Part shown: in pieces, positions 17,681-27,194 of the stretch
Position numbering within the stretch: the first letter of the stretch is position 1
Layout of the letters: every line of letters starts with the position of its first letter
NCBI GenBank assembly: GCA_015057455.1
Contig: SVEH01000003.1
Span: 62,001 to 126,000 of the forward strand
DNA from: Lachnospiraceae bacterium
GTDB taxonomy: Bacteria; Bacillota; Clostridia; Lachnospirales; Lachnospiraceae
Reading direction: 5' to 3'
Length of the DNA: 64,000 nucleotides
Notes under the pieces: generated by a model
What the model was told of the DNA's origin: nothing
The model's input: the letters and a program-made list of their open reading frames with translations, nothing else
Database searches by the model: none
Program-made: the position numbers and the translations under genes

Positions 17681-18712
17681 CTATCTTTGTACTCTTCCTG
17701 AACCATCTCCACCTGCAAGTTTTTCTACTTCTGACACAGATACTCTATTATAATCGCCTTCAATTGAATGTTTTAGTGCAGATGCCGCAACAGCAAACTC
17801 TATTGCATCTTTTGTAGATTTACCATTTAATAATGCATATATAAGTCCTCCGCCAAAGGAATCACCACCACCAACTCTATCTACTATATGAAGATGATAT
17901 AATTTTGAAAAGCAATATTCTTCTCCATCATATAACATTCCTGCCCAGTCATTATCACTTGCTGATATTGATGAACGAAGTGTTATTGCCACTTTTTCAA
18001 ATCCAAACTTATCTGACAATTGCTTTGCAACTGATTTATAACCTTCATGATTTAATTTTCCACCATATATATCTGTATTTTCTGCCTCAATGCCAAATAC
18101 ATCTTTAGCATCTTCTTCATTTGAAATACACACGTCTACATATTGGCATAAATCTGTCATTGCAATTCGTGCTTCATCACGAGTCCAAAGTTTACCACGA
18201 TAATTTAAATCACATGATATTTTCACACCCTTTGATTTAGCCACTTTACATGCTTGACGACAAATTTCAACTACATTTGGTCCAAGTGCTGGTGTTATAC
18301 CTGTAAAATGGAACCAATCTACACCCTCAAAGATATTATCCCAATTAAAATCTTCTGTTGTTGCTTCACTAATTGCAGAATGTGCCCTATCATATATGCA
18401 AACTGAACCTCTTTGTGAAGCTCCTTTTTCAAGAAAATATATTCCTACTCTATCTCCACCACGAACTATTTTTGATGTATCAACACCAAATTGTCTTAAA
18501 GAATCTACCGCTGCCTGTCCAATTGCATGCTTAGGAAGTTTTGTAACATAAGAAACATCCATTCCATAATTTGCAAGTGATACAGCTACATTAGCTTCTC
18601 CACCACCGAAAGTTCCTTGCATTTTATCATTTTGAAAAAATCTTAAATATCCTTCTGGAGCTAGTCTTAACATTATTTCTCCAAATGTTACAATTCTAGG
18701 TGTCTTTTTCAT
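17681..18712 (-). CDS. kdgK: 2-dehydro-3-deoxygluconokinase (PfkB family)
   Basis: Phosphorylates KDG to KDPG with ATP. PfkB signatures: FGGGEANVAVSLANYG near the N-terminus and the C-terminal DRVGGGDSFGGGLIYALLNG with the catalytic Asp. About 343 residues, normal for the family. The ATG at 18721 lies only one base after GGGAGG, so the second ATG (18712, MKKTPRIVTFGEIM) with about 10 bases of spacing is the better start. It is the last gene of the uronate locus. The 5' neighbour is the KDPG aldolase that uses its product, 156 bases upstream. Confidence 0.93.
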   Translation of the reverse strand: MKKTPRIVTFGEIMLRLAPEGYLRFFQNDKMQGTFGGGEANVAVSLANYGMDVSYVTKLPKHAIGQAAVDSLRQFGVDTSKIVRGGDRVGIYFLEKGASQRGSVCIYDRAHSAISEATTEDFNWDNIFEGVDWFHFTGITPALGPNVVEICRQACKVAKSKGVKISCDLNYRGKLWTRDEARIAMTDLCQYVDVCISNEEDAKDVFGIEAENTDIYGGKLNHEGYKSVAKQLSDKFGFEKVAITLRSSISASDNDWAGMLYDGEEYCFSKLYHLHIVDRVGGGDSFGGGLIYALLNGKSTKDAIEFAVAASALKHSIEGDYNRVSVSEVEKLAGGDGSGRVQR

Positions 18713-18868
18713 TATTGTCATACCTCCCTATATATTTTTATTTTCTATAATTATTATTCCTATCTACTTAATATAATTTCTTTTCACAACTTTTATTAAT
18801 ATATTAATTTTAATATATTAATTCTCTCCAAATTCTTATTATTTCTATCAAGGAATTAACATAACACA

Positions 18869-19510
18869 TTAATTACCTCTAGCCTCTTTTATTATGTCTA
18901 CAGACTGTTTACATAGCTCCGTAATCTCATCCCACTTATGATTATCTATAAGCTCAGCTGTAACCATATATGAGCCACCACATGCACATATGACTGGGCA
19001 TGAAATATATTCTTTTAAATTCTTAAGTGATATTCCACCTGTAGGCATCACTTTAAACATTGGAAATGGAGCACTCATTGCTTTTATCTTGCTTAACCCA
19101 CCTGATTGTTCTGCTGGGAAGAATTTTACCACTTCTAGATTAAATTTTAATGCTGCATGATAATCTGTAGGTGTTGTACATCCCGGATAAACAGCTATTC
19201 TTTTTTCAATACAATAACCTACCAATTCTGCATCAAATCCAGGTGATACTATAAACTGTGCTCCTGCTTCTATTGCTTTATCAACTTGTTCTTTTGTAAG
19301 TACTGTTCCTGCTCCTACTAGCATTTCTGGACAGGCATCTTTCATTTTCTTAATTGCTATATCTGCTCCTGCCGCGCGAAATGTAACTTCTGCTACAGGA
19401 ACACCACCCTCACATAATGCCTTTGCCAATGGTGCTGCATCGTCTTCAGGATTGTTTAATTTTATTACTGGAACTATTCCAATCTTAGAAATTTGTTCAT
19501 TAATACTCAT
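18869..19510 (-). CDS. kdgA: KDPG/KHG aldolase
   Basis: Splits 2-dehydro-3-deoxy-6-phosphogluconate into pyruvate and glyceraldehyde 3-phosphate. Class I aldolase with the Schiff-base lysine at residue 129 (VVKFFPAEQSGG) and the conserved Glu41/Arg45 (AEVTFRAAG), plus VGAGTVLTKEQ and VYPGCTTPTD. At 213 residues it is full length. It follows uxuA after 17 bases, so cotranscription is nearly certain. It completes the lower Ashwell pathway encoded here. Confidence 0.95.
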   Translation of the reverse strand: MSINEQISKIGIVPVIKLNNPEDDAAPLAKALCEGGVPVAEVTFRAAGADIAIKKMKDACPEMLVGAGTVLTKEQVDKAIEAGAQFIVSPGFDAELVGYCIEKRIAVYPGCTTPTDYHAALKFNLEVVKFFPAEQSGGLSKIKAMSAPFPMFKVMPTGGISLKNLKEYISCPVICACGGSYMVTAELIDNHKWDEITELCKQSVDIIKEARGN

Positions 19511-19527
19511 TATTTTCAGCCTCCAAT

Positions 19528-20574
19528 CTACTTGCTAGCTTTTTCGCATGCTTCAAATAATCCATTTATATATGTTGCTCCTAAAGCTCTATCATATAAT
19601 CCATAACCTGGTTTTCCACTTTCTCCCCAAATCATACGACCATGATCTGGACGAACATAACCATCATAACCATTATCAACTAGTGATTTTACTATTTCAT
19701 ATATATCTAGAGTTCCGCAACTTGATAGATGTGCACGCTCCTCAAATGATCCATCTTCCATAATCTTTACATTACGAATATGCATAAATGCTATTCTATC
19801 CATTGCTGCATATTTTCTAATCATTTTAGGAATATTGTTACTCTTTGCACAACCCAAACTTCCTGTGCATAAGCATAAACAATTTGCCTTACTATCTACT
19901 ATATTTAAAAATCTATCTAAATTTTCTTCATTGGTAATTATTCTTGGTATACCAAATATAGGATATGGTGGATCATCTGGATGAATAGCCATTTTCACAC
20001 CACATTCCTCTGCAACAGGAATTACCTTCTTAAGAAAATGCTCTAAATTCTTCCATAATCCTTCTTCTCCTATTTCTCCATAGGCGCTAATTAATTCTCT
20101 AACTTCTTCTTGGGTATAACTAGAATCCCACCCTGGCAAATGTATATCATCCTTTAGTGGGTCTAACCCTTTCATTTGATCCCAATACATTACTAGACTT
20201 GTTGAACCATCAGCAGCCTTCTTATCTAATTGAGTTCTAGTCCAGTCAAATACTGGCATAAAATTATATGTTACACATTTTACTCCATACTTAGCACAAC
20301 GACGAATGTTTTCACAGTACACATCTATTAAATGTTCCACATCGCCTCTCCCAAGTTTTATATCCTCATGAACAGGAATCGATTCTACAACATCAAATAC
20401 AAGACCATGGTCTTTACATTGATTTGACATTTTCTCTATACTTTCTTCTGGCCACACCTCTCCAGGTTTTACATCATACACAGCTGATACAATGGAGTGC
20501 ATTCCTGGAATTTGTGATATATATTCCAGTGAAATAGGATCATCTTCACCATACCATCTAAATGACATTTTCAT
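19528..20574 (-). CDS. uxuA: Mannonate dehydratase
   Basis: Dehydrates D-mannonate to 2-dehydro-3-deoxygluconate; a metal-dependent cytosolic TIM-barrel enzyme. Family hallmarks include FRWYGEDDPISLEYISQIPG at the start, MAIHPDDPPYPIFGIPRII in the middle, and VRPDHGRMIWGE near the C-terminus. The 348-residue length is that of the Bacillus and clostridial enzymes. GGAGG stands 7 bases before the ATG. It lies between uxaC and kdgA in the same direction. Confidence 0.96.
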   Translation of the reverse strand: MKMSFRWYGEDDPISLEYISQIPGMHSIVSAVYDVKPGEVWPEESIEKMSNQCKDHGLVFDVVESIPVHEDIKLGRGDVEHLIDVYCENIRRCAKYGVKCVTYNFMPVFDWTRTQLDKKAADGSTSLVMYWDQMKGLDPLKDDIHLPGWDSSYTQEEVRELISAYGEIGEEGLWKNLEHFLKKVIPVAEECGVKMAIHPDDPPYPIFGIPRIITNEENLDRFLNIVDSKANCLCLCTGSLGCAKSNNIPKMIRKYAAMDRIAFMHIRNVKIMEDGSFEERAHLSSCGTLDIYEIVKSLVDNGYDGYVRPDHGRMIWGESGKPGYGLYDRALGATYINGLFEACEKASK

Positions 20575-20657
20575 ACTATTACCTCCAAAATGTTCAAATT
20601 TTCACTTAATACCAAGTCATTTTATCGTACTGAACACTATTATTAACGTTATTTTTT

Positions 20658-22058
20658 CTATAATTTAAAATATCTCTTAGCATTATAATAACTAATATCT
20701 TTCACTATATTTTTTGCATTTTCCATATCTGCTGGATATTCTCCATTTTCAATCCATTCTCCAACAAGTCCACACAATATTCTTCTAAAATACTCATGTC
20801 TTGTATAACTTAAAAAACTTCTTGAATCTGTAAGCATTCCAACAAAGTTCCCTAACAAGCCTAAATTAGCTAAACTTGTTAATTGGTCTATCATTCCTTG
20901 TTTATTGTCATTAAACCACCAAGCACTTCCATGTTGAATTTTTCCTGGAACTTCTATCCCTTGAAATGCTCCAATTAATGTATCAATAAACCCATTATCT
21001 GAACTATCTAAACTGTATATTATTGTCTTTGGTAATGAATCTGTACTATATAAAGCGTCTAATAACTTTGCTAAATTTGCAGAACCATTATGTGGGCCAA
21101 TACAATCAAATCCAGTATCTGGACCTAATACTTTAAACATTTTACTATTAGGATTACGCATACAGTTATAATGTAGTTGCATAACCCAACCTAGTTTTTT
21201 ATATTCTTTTGCGCAAAAAATTAGAAGGAAAGTTTTATATATTTCTGCCTCATTTGAAGTTATCTCTTTTCCCTCTAATCCCTTATTAAAAATCTTCTCA
21301 ACAACCTGAGAATCTTCATATATATATACCATTTTATCTAAACCATGATCACTAACTTTACAGCCATTTTCATGAAAATACCTCATTCTTTTTACTAATG
21401 CCCTCTGTAAACTTTCTAAACTATCTATCTTAGTCTTTGAAGCAATCGATAACTGTACTATATACTCTAACCAACCCTCTTTTTCAATATTTAATGCCTT
21501 ATCTGGTCTAAAGGACGGCGCAACAACTGTATCTATTGTATTATCTTCAGCGATTTTCTTATGCCATTCTAAACTATCAATAGGGTCATCTGTTGTTCCT
21601 ATAAACTCTACATTACTTCTTTTTATTAGTCCTCGTACTCCCATATCTTGCTTTTGAAGTTTACTTAAAGTTAATTGCCACACTTCCTCAGCTGTATCAC
21701 CATTTAACACACCTGTATAACCAAAGTATTTCTTTAACTCTAGGTGGCACCAGTGATACATAGGATTACCTATTGCTTTTGGAAGTGTTTCTGCAAATTT
21801 TTGAAATTTCTCTCTATCTGTTGCATCTCCTGTAATATATTTTTCATCTATACCATTAGAACGCATTATTCTCCATTTATAATGATCACCAGATAACCAA
21901 ACCTGTGTTATGTTATCAAAATGCTTATCCTCATATATCTCTTTGGGACTTACATGACAGTGATAATCTATAATAGGAATATTCTCAACTCCATCATGAT
22001 ATAATTGTTTGGCTGTCGCCGAATTTAGCAAAAAATCTTCATCCATAAATGTCTTCAT
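20658..22058 (-). CDS. uxaC: Glucuronate/galacturonate isomerase
   Basis: Isomerises D-glucuronate to D-fructuronate (and galacturonate to tagaturonate). Amidohydrolase-like barrel with the HxH motif in IDYHCHVSPKEIYED, WLSGDHYKWRIMRSNGI and LGNFVGMLTDSRSFLSYTRH, all diagnostic. The 466-residue length is normal. The start follows an AGAGAGG site. It is fifth in the transcription order of the locus, after the transporter, from which it is separated by a purine-rich repeat spacer. Tagaturonate-specific genes (uxaA, uxaB) are missing, so glucuronate is the likely substrate. Confidence 0.96.
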   Translation of the reverse strand: MKTFMDEDFLLNSATAKQLYHDGVENIPIIDYHCHVSPKEIYEDKHFDNITQVWLSGDHYKWRIMRSNGIDEKYITGDATDREKFQKFAETLPKAIGNPMYHWCHLELKKYFGYTGVLNGDTAEEVWQLTLSKLQKQDMGVRGLIKRSNVEFIGTTDDPIDSLEWHKKIAEDNTIDTVVAPSFRPDKALNIEKEGWLEYIVQLSIASKTKIDSLESLQRALVKRMRYFHENGCKVSDHGLDKMVYIYEDSQVVEKIFNKGLEGKEITSNEAEIYKTFLLIFCAKEYKKLGWVMQLHYNCMRNPNSKMFKVLGPDTGFDCIGPHNGSANLAKLLDALYSTDSLPKTIIYSLDSSDNGFIDTLIGAFQGIEVPGKIQHGSAWWFNDNKQGMIDQLTSLANLGLLGNFVGMLTDSRSFLSYTRHEYFRRILCGLVGEWIENGEYPADMENAKNIVKDISYYNAKRYFKL

Positions 22059-22103
22059 CTAGTGTTCTATCCTCTCTTGCTATTATTTCTGCCTTTATTT
22101 TCA

Positions 22104-22232
22104 TTTTAACTTTTTCTTCTGTTCTTTTTCTCTACTTTTATCTGCTTTTTAACTTTTTCTTCTGTTCTTTTTTACTCTACTTTTATCTGCTTTTTAACTT
22201 TTTCTTCTGTTCTTTTTTCTCTACTTTCATCT
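22104..22232 (-). repeat. 43-45-bp tandem repeat, three copies, between transporter and uxaC
   Basis: On the mRNA strand each unit reads AAAAAGTAGAG-type purines with AAGAACAGAAGAAAAAG followed by TTAAAAAGCAGAT. It begins directly after the transporter stop and ends before the uxaC ribosome site. No coding potential is seen. Confidence 0.85.
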
Positions 22233-22237
22233 ACATC

Positions 22238-23761
22238 TTACTTATATTTCTTCATAGCCTCTTCTAGACTACTTCCATTGACTATAGATTCTTTTCTTTT
22301 TGAATTTACTTCTTGTATTTCTTTCATTCTACTTCCTGTTAGTGTATATCCCTTCATTGCTATCAATGTTGCAATCCATGCAATCATTGGCACTACGCAA
22401 AACAGTATAATTACAACTATATTCATATTATCACAATATGGTGTATTGCCATCTGGCAACTTACTTAAACCTATAGCTGCAACAGCTAATCCTACTATTG
22501 TTGACCCAAGTGAACTTACTAATTTATCTACCAATGAGAATAATGTTCCTATAATTCCTGGTATATATCTTCCCGAACGATAAGTTTCATAATCTGAACA
22601 ATCTGCTACCATAGGAATAGGCATATCTGCTGTGGCATAATACGCTCCATAACCAATTCCAAAGAATATAATAAATAATATTGTATATAAATTTAAACTT
22701 AATTTACCATCTGTCATTAATGATAAATTAAAAGCTGGATTACCTTGCTTCCACAAGAATAATAACACTAATACTCCTACATACATAATAAATGCTAATT
22801 TTGTATAGCCTACTAATGATGCTTTTTGTCCTTTTTTCTGTGATGTACGAACTGTTAATACAAAAAATGGTGCTGAAAATACATAACCAACTATCATCAT
22901 AGGTAAATATAAACCATTATAATTACCCATCATAGCTCCATATAACATACATAATACGGTCATATTTGTTGCTATTGCAAATGCCAATTTTGTACCTGCG
23001 CCTGCTATCATAAGTCTCTGTAATTCTTTATTTGCCTTAATTATAGCCACATATTCTCTTATCTTTACCTTTTCTTGTTGACCACCCACACCAAAATTTT
23101 CTTCATTATCTTTCCCTGCAATTCCTATTATTGCAAGAATTGTCAATAGAATAGAAATAATAATACACAATGGAACTAACACATCAAAAAACTCTGCACT
23201 ATTATATCCACCTTTGGATTTTGCAATAATTGGTGCTAAAAATTGAACAAGTCCCATTCCAATTAAACTTGCAACTGTATTAAATATTGTAAATAAAGGT
23301 CTTTGTGATGGGTCATTTGTAAGACATGTTTGTCCTGAACGTGTACATGCAGTTTGAAATGTATAACCTATTACATATAATGCATAAAACAATACAAACA
23401 ATGTATACCTTAACCACATCATACTATCAGGCACTACTCGTATTCCGAAGAATACAAGTAATGCTGAAAGTGCCATTATTCCATTTCCAAGTACCATATA
23501 CGGTCTAAATTTGCCCCACCTCGTTGAAGTTCTGTCTATCATTGCTCCTATAATTGGATCTGTCACTGCATCAAATAGTCTCATTACTGTTACCATTGTT
23601 GTGGCAAATAATACTGCTAAACCAACTACACCATTTGCATAGTAAGCAATAAAATTCAATATGAGAATATAATATACATTTGTCGCCCCATTATTCATTG
23701 GAAATAATGCTAGTTGATAAAGCTTAGCACGATTAGTTTTGGTGCTTTTATTTTCTTCCAT
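22238..23761 (-). CDS. GPH-family sugar:cation symporter
   Basis: Integral membrane transporter of the glycoside-pentoside-hexuronide family (MelB, UidB and XynP relatives). About 12 hydrophobic segments, the N-terminal FDAVTDPIIGAMIDRTSTRW typical of the family, and GPH-type loops (KFRPYMVLGN). The 507-residue length is slightly long because of a Gly/Gln-containing cytosolic loop near 225. By context it probably imports glucuronides or aldobiouronic acids, since the locus lacks any other transporter. Substrate is inferred. It is separated from GH3 upstream by a 42-bp repeat array. Confidence 0.92.
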   Translation of the reverse strand: MEENKSTKTNRAKLYQLALFPMNNGATNVYYILILNFIAYYANGVVGLAVLFATTMVTVMRLFDAVTDPIIGAMIDRTSTRWGKFRPYMVLGNGIMALSALLVFFGIRVVPDSMMWLRYTLFVLFYALYVIGYTFQTACTRSGQTCLTNDPSQRPLFTIFNTVASLIGMGLVQFLAPIIAKSKGGYNSAEFFDVLVPLCIIISILLTILAIIGIAGKDNEENFGVGGQQEKVKIREYVAIIKANKELQRLMIAGAGTKLAFAIATNMTVLCMLYGAMMGNYNGLYLPMMIVGYVFSAPFFVLTVRTSQKKGQKASLVGYTKLAFIMYVGVLVLLFLWKQGNPAFNLSLMTDGKLSLNLYTILFIIFFGIGYGAYYATADMPIPMVADCSDYETYRSGRYIPGIIGTLFSLVDKLVSSLGSTIVGLAVAAIGLSKLPDGNTPYCDNMNIVVIILFCVVPMIAWIATLIAMKGYTLTGSRMKEIQEVNSKRKESIVNGSSLEEAMKKYK

Positions 23762-23806
23762 AAACTTTCATCTCCGTTTCTATTTGATGAGATCGTTCTT
23801 TGCCAC

Positions 23807-24029
23807 ATTTAGCTACTTTTTTCTTTTTGTGGGATTATTTATTTACTACTTTAGCTACTTTTATCTTTTTGTGGGATTATTTATTTACTACTTTAGCTGC
23901 TTTTATCATTTCCCATGATTATTTATTTACTACTTTAGCTGCTTTTATCATTTCCCATGATTTTTTATTTACTACTTTAGCTGTTCTATCTTATCATGGG
24001 ATTATTTATTTGTTACTTTAGCTACTTTT
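23807..24029 (-). repeat. 42-bp tandem repeat array growing from the 3' end of the GH3 gene
   Basis: Units start at 24022, 23981, 23939, 23897, 23855 and 23813 (partial). The first is the coding end (KVAKVTNK-stop, GCTAAAGTAACAAATAAATAA); the rest repeat GCTAAAGTAGTAAATAAATA and TCCCACAAAAAGATAAAAG after the stop. Unit length is a multiple of three. Confidence 0.9.
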
Positions 24030-27000
24030 ACCTTCTCTTGAAATTTTTTATAGCTCGTATAATCTTCTGTCTGTTTAAATTTCTTTCCTCTCTTTATCCA
24101 CATTGCAAGTGAAAGAATAAATAATGCACTAAATACTATTGCCAATATTCTAACTACTGTTTGAGCTAGTGGTTCAACTAATTTAATTGTTGTATCTGGC
24201 CCTACACCATTCATTCCACATGAATGAGCTATTGCATATAAATTATGGTGACATGCTTCTCTTAAAGCTGATACAACAACTGGATCATCTTTATATTTTG
24301 GCAATTGCTCTGTTATATAAAATGCTAACATTGAGTCAAATGCTGTTGTTCCATTTACAACTCCATCAACACCATTTACATATGTTGTTAATACATTATC
24401 AGTTATTTGTAATCCATTACAGCCCCACTCGCCATTAAGAATTCCTCTTAATAAACCTGAATTTGAACCAGACCATCTAGTTCCCCAACGAGTATAAGCC
24501 ATCATTACACCATTTCCATTTCCCCATGAATCTTCAAGGGCACCTTGGAATGCTCTTAAATATATTTCACGAGCAGCCTGTTCCGTTAACCATGCCGCCT
24601 GACCAATTCTATCTTGTTCACAATCATTTAGAGCAAAGTGTTTCATTACAACATGAACACCTTTTTCCTCTATACCTTTAACTTCTGATGCTCCAATTGC
24701 TGCTGCAAGATATGAATCTTCTGAATAATACTCAAAATTACGTCCACCATATGGTGTTCTATGTGTATTAGCTCCTGGTCCATATAAAATTGCTACTTTT
24801 GCAGCCAAACAATCATTACCAACGATATTACCCATGTCATATACTAAATCTGTATTAAATGTTGCTGCTAAAACATCTTCTGATGTAAGTGCAGTTGTTT
24901 CAACATTAAGTCCAGCTCCAAATAATGTTACTGTAAGCCCTTGTGGACCATTTTCATCACGAGTACCTGGTGCTTCAACAGATTTTACTGGCATAGTCCA
25001 GTGGAATGCATCACCTACAAACCTAACCATTTCATCAAATGTTAACTGATCTAATAAGTCATTCCATTTTGGATCATTATAATCAAGACCTATCATTTCT
25101 ACTAATTTAATATCATTTTTTGCATTCATTGTAGGCATATCTACCTCTTCAAAATCCTTTGGATCATATTGGACATCTTGTAGTGCCTCTTTTAAATATT
25201 TTGTTAATGTTAATTTTAAAATCTTATCTGTTGGCATTGTTCCTTCCCAATCATTACGAGTAAGGTAAGTAATTTTTTCTTTAACACCATCATTTAAATT
25301 AATGTCTGCATCTGATAATTGATTTTTTATCTTTGTTCCATTATCTGATTTTGCATATGTTTTCTTATCTAACTTTGGATTATTCCATGTTTTAACTAAC
25401 TTTTTATTACCTTTTTTGTCCATACGACCATCTGTATTATCTGGTGTATATCCTTTTGCTGCTAATATATTATTTACTGCATTATGTGAATCTGTTGCTG
25501 CTGTAAATAAATAGTCACCTGCATCCATTATATATGTGCCTGCTCCATAAGCATCATAACTTGCCACATAGTCTCCATCAACTACTATAGTTAATGTTTG
25601 TGATTTTCCTGGTTTTAATACTTTTGTTTTATCAAATCCAACTAAACTTACTGAAGCTTTTTCTACATTATTCTTAACATCATATTCTGTATAAGGACTT
25701 GAAACATAGATTTGAACTGTTTCTTTACCTGCTACATCACCAACATTTGTTACTTTTACCTTTATTGTGTATGTTGTTGAATCTTTATCATATGACATTT
25801 TCATATCACTATATTTGAATTTTGAATAGCTTAGTCCATATCCAAATGGGAAAGCTACATCTTTGTTATACTTATATTCTCCTGCGTTGCCAGTTCCCAT
25901 TACATAATCCTCGTAACGAGTTTCATAATATTTGTAGCCAACATATATACCTTCTTGATAAATCATATATGTGCTTGCATTTTCAGGAACATCTCCCTTT
26001 TTATATCCTTTATATGTTGTAGGAACAAAATTCTTCATTGCTGGACTTGAGTAGTTATCGTAGCAATATGTATCTACTAAACTACCTGATGGATTAATAT
26101 CACCTGCAAGAATTTCTGCTACTGCATTAATTCCACTAACACCTACACCACCAATCCAAAGAGTTGCATCTACACCATATTCATTTTTCTCTAAGAAATC
26201 TACTTGAAGAGGATTAGATGAGTTGATTAATACAATTATTTTCTTAATCTTTCCATCGTCTTTCATCTTCTTAAGATTCTTTAACATATCTTTTTCATTT
26301 TTATCTAATGCCAAATAATTATTCTTAATAAATTCTAGGTCGGCACCTTCTCCACCAACACGAGATAATGTAACAATAGCTGCATCGCTATATTCCTCTA
26401 CTGAATCTAATACTTTATCTGTATAAACTTTCCATGGCATTTCACAAGTAGTTGCTGCTGCTAGTGAAACTGTACCACCAACTGCTCTAAGATACTTTGC
26501 ATTTTCTTCTTTTAAATAAAAATCCCATAATGTATCATTTACTTTAAAATCAGCCTTCTCTAAAGCAGTTTTTAAATTATCTGCCTTTGAAGCATCAACA
26601 TTAGCAGAACCTGTTCCACCATATACTAAATTTACTGAAGATGTTGAGAACAAACTTACCTTTGATTCTTTATCAAGTGGTAATGCTTCTTTTTTATTTG
26701 TAAGAAGTGCTGCTCCTTCAGCTTCAACTTGTTTTGCTAATTCGTATCCACGTTTAACTCTCTCTTTTTCATTTTTAAAATCACTTTCGTAATAAACAGC
26801 ATTTTTATCCTCGTTTTCTAACTCCCAGAATGTTCCTCCCAAAAATAATGCTACAGTATTATCAAACATTGAAATTGCAACTAACCCTGCAATTAATATA
26901 ATTGCCAATGGGAAATTAATCCATGTAAACACTTTCCATGGTCCATAAACTTTACGACGTGCTTTAATAAATTCTTTTTTACGTTGTTTAATTTCTTTTT

Positions 27001-27055
27001 TGTTCATATCCATAACATCAATTCCTTTCACATATTTATAACTTGTTTTTTTCAT
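24002..27055 (-). CDS. Membrane-anchored, domain-swapped GH3 beta-glycosidase
   Basis: Exo-acting beta-glycosidase predicted outside the cell. The domain order is permuted relative to ordinary GH3: the alpha/beta sandwich domain (with GYGLSYSKFKY at its end) and the Fn3-like domain come first (about 90-560), and the catalytic barrel last (about 650-960). The barrel has VVMKHFALND and the nucleophile Asp in NGLQITDN. Hydrophobic helices at about 44-64 and 966-986, each flanked by cytosolic basic residues, anchor both ends. Two starts are possible; Met15 (27013) has AAAGGA upstream. The C-terminal codons seed the repeat array that follows. Substrate is unknown; in this locus it may trim beta-linked glucosides or xylosides. 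Confidence 0.9.
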   Translation of the reverse strand: MKKTSYKYVKGIDVMDMNKKEIKQRKKEFIKARRKVYGPWKVFTWINFPLAIILIAGLVAISMFDNTVALFLGGTFWELENEDKNAVYYESDFKNEKERVKRGYELAKQVEAEGAALLTNKKEALPLDKESKVSLFSTSSVNLVYGGTGSANVDASKADNLKTALEKADFKVNDTLWDFYLKEENAKYLRAVGGTVSLAAATTCEMPWKVYTDKVLDSVEEYSDAAIVTLSRVGGEGADLEFIKNNYLALDKNEKDMLKNLKKMKDDGKIKKIIVLINSSNPLQVDFLEKNEYGVDATLWIGGVGVSGINAVAEILAGDINPSGSLVDTYCYDNYSSPAMKNFVPTTYKGYKKGDVPENASTYMIYQEGIYVGYKYYETRYEDYVMGTGNAGEYKYNKDVAFPFGYGLSYSKFKYSDMKMSYDKDSTTYTIKVKVTNVGDVAGKETVQIYVSSPYTEYDVKNNVEKASVSLVGFDKTKVLKPGKSQTLTIVVDGDYVASYDAYGAGTYIMDAGDYLFTAATDSHNAVNNILAAKGYTPDNTDGRMDKKGNKKLVKTWNNPKLDKKTYAKSDNGTKIKNQLSDADINLNDGVKEKITYLTRNDWEGTMPTDKILKLTLTKYLKEALQDVQYDPKDFEEVDMPTMNAKNDIKLVEMIGLDYNDPKWNDLLDQLTFDEMVRFVGDAFHWTMPVKSVEAPGTRDENGPQGLTVTLFGAGLNVETTALTSEDVLAATFNTDLVYDMGNIVGNDCLAAKVAILYGPGANTHRTPYGGRNFEYYSEDSYLAAAIGASEVKGIEEKGVHVVMKHFALNDCEQDRIGQAAWLTEQAAREIYLRAFQGALEDSWGNGNGVMMAYTRWGTRWSGSNSGLLRGILNGEWGCNGLQITDNVLTTYVNGVDGVVNGTTAFDSMLAFYITEQLPKYKDDPVVVSALREACHHNLYAIAHSCGMNGVGPDTTIKLVEPLAQTVVRILAIVFSALFILSLAMWIKRGKKFKQTEDYTSYKKFQEKVKVAKVTNK

Positions 27056-27194
27056 AATCTTTCTCTATTCTTTTCTTGCAATGTTATACTCTTATACGTA
27101 AAATTATTCAAAGTTATAAAAGTAATGTTTTATTTTCACACATAATATTTTTAAAAGTACACTTTTACATCATATATATATATTTAAAACAACA

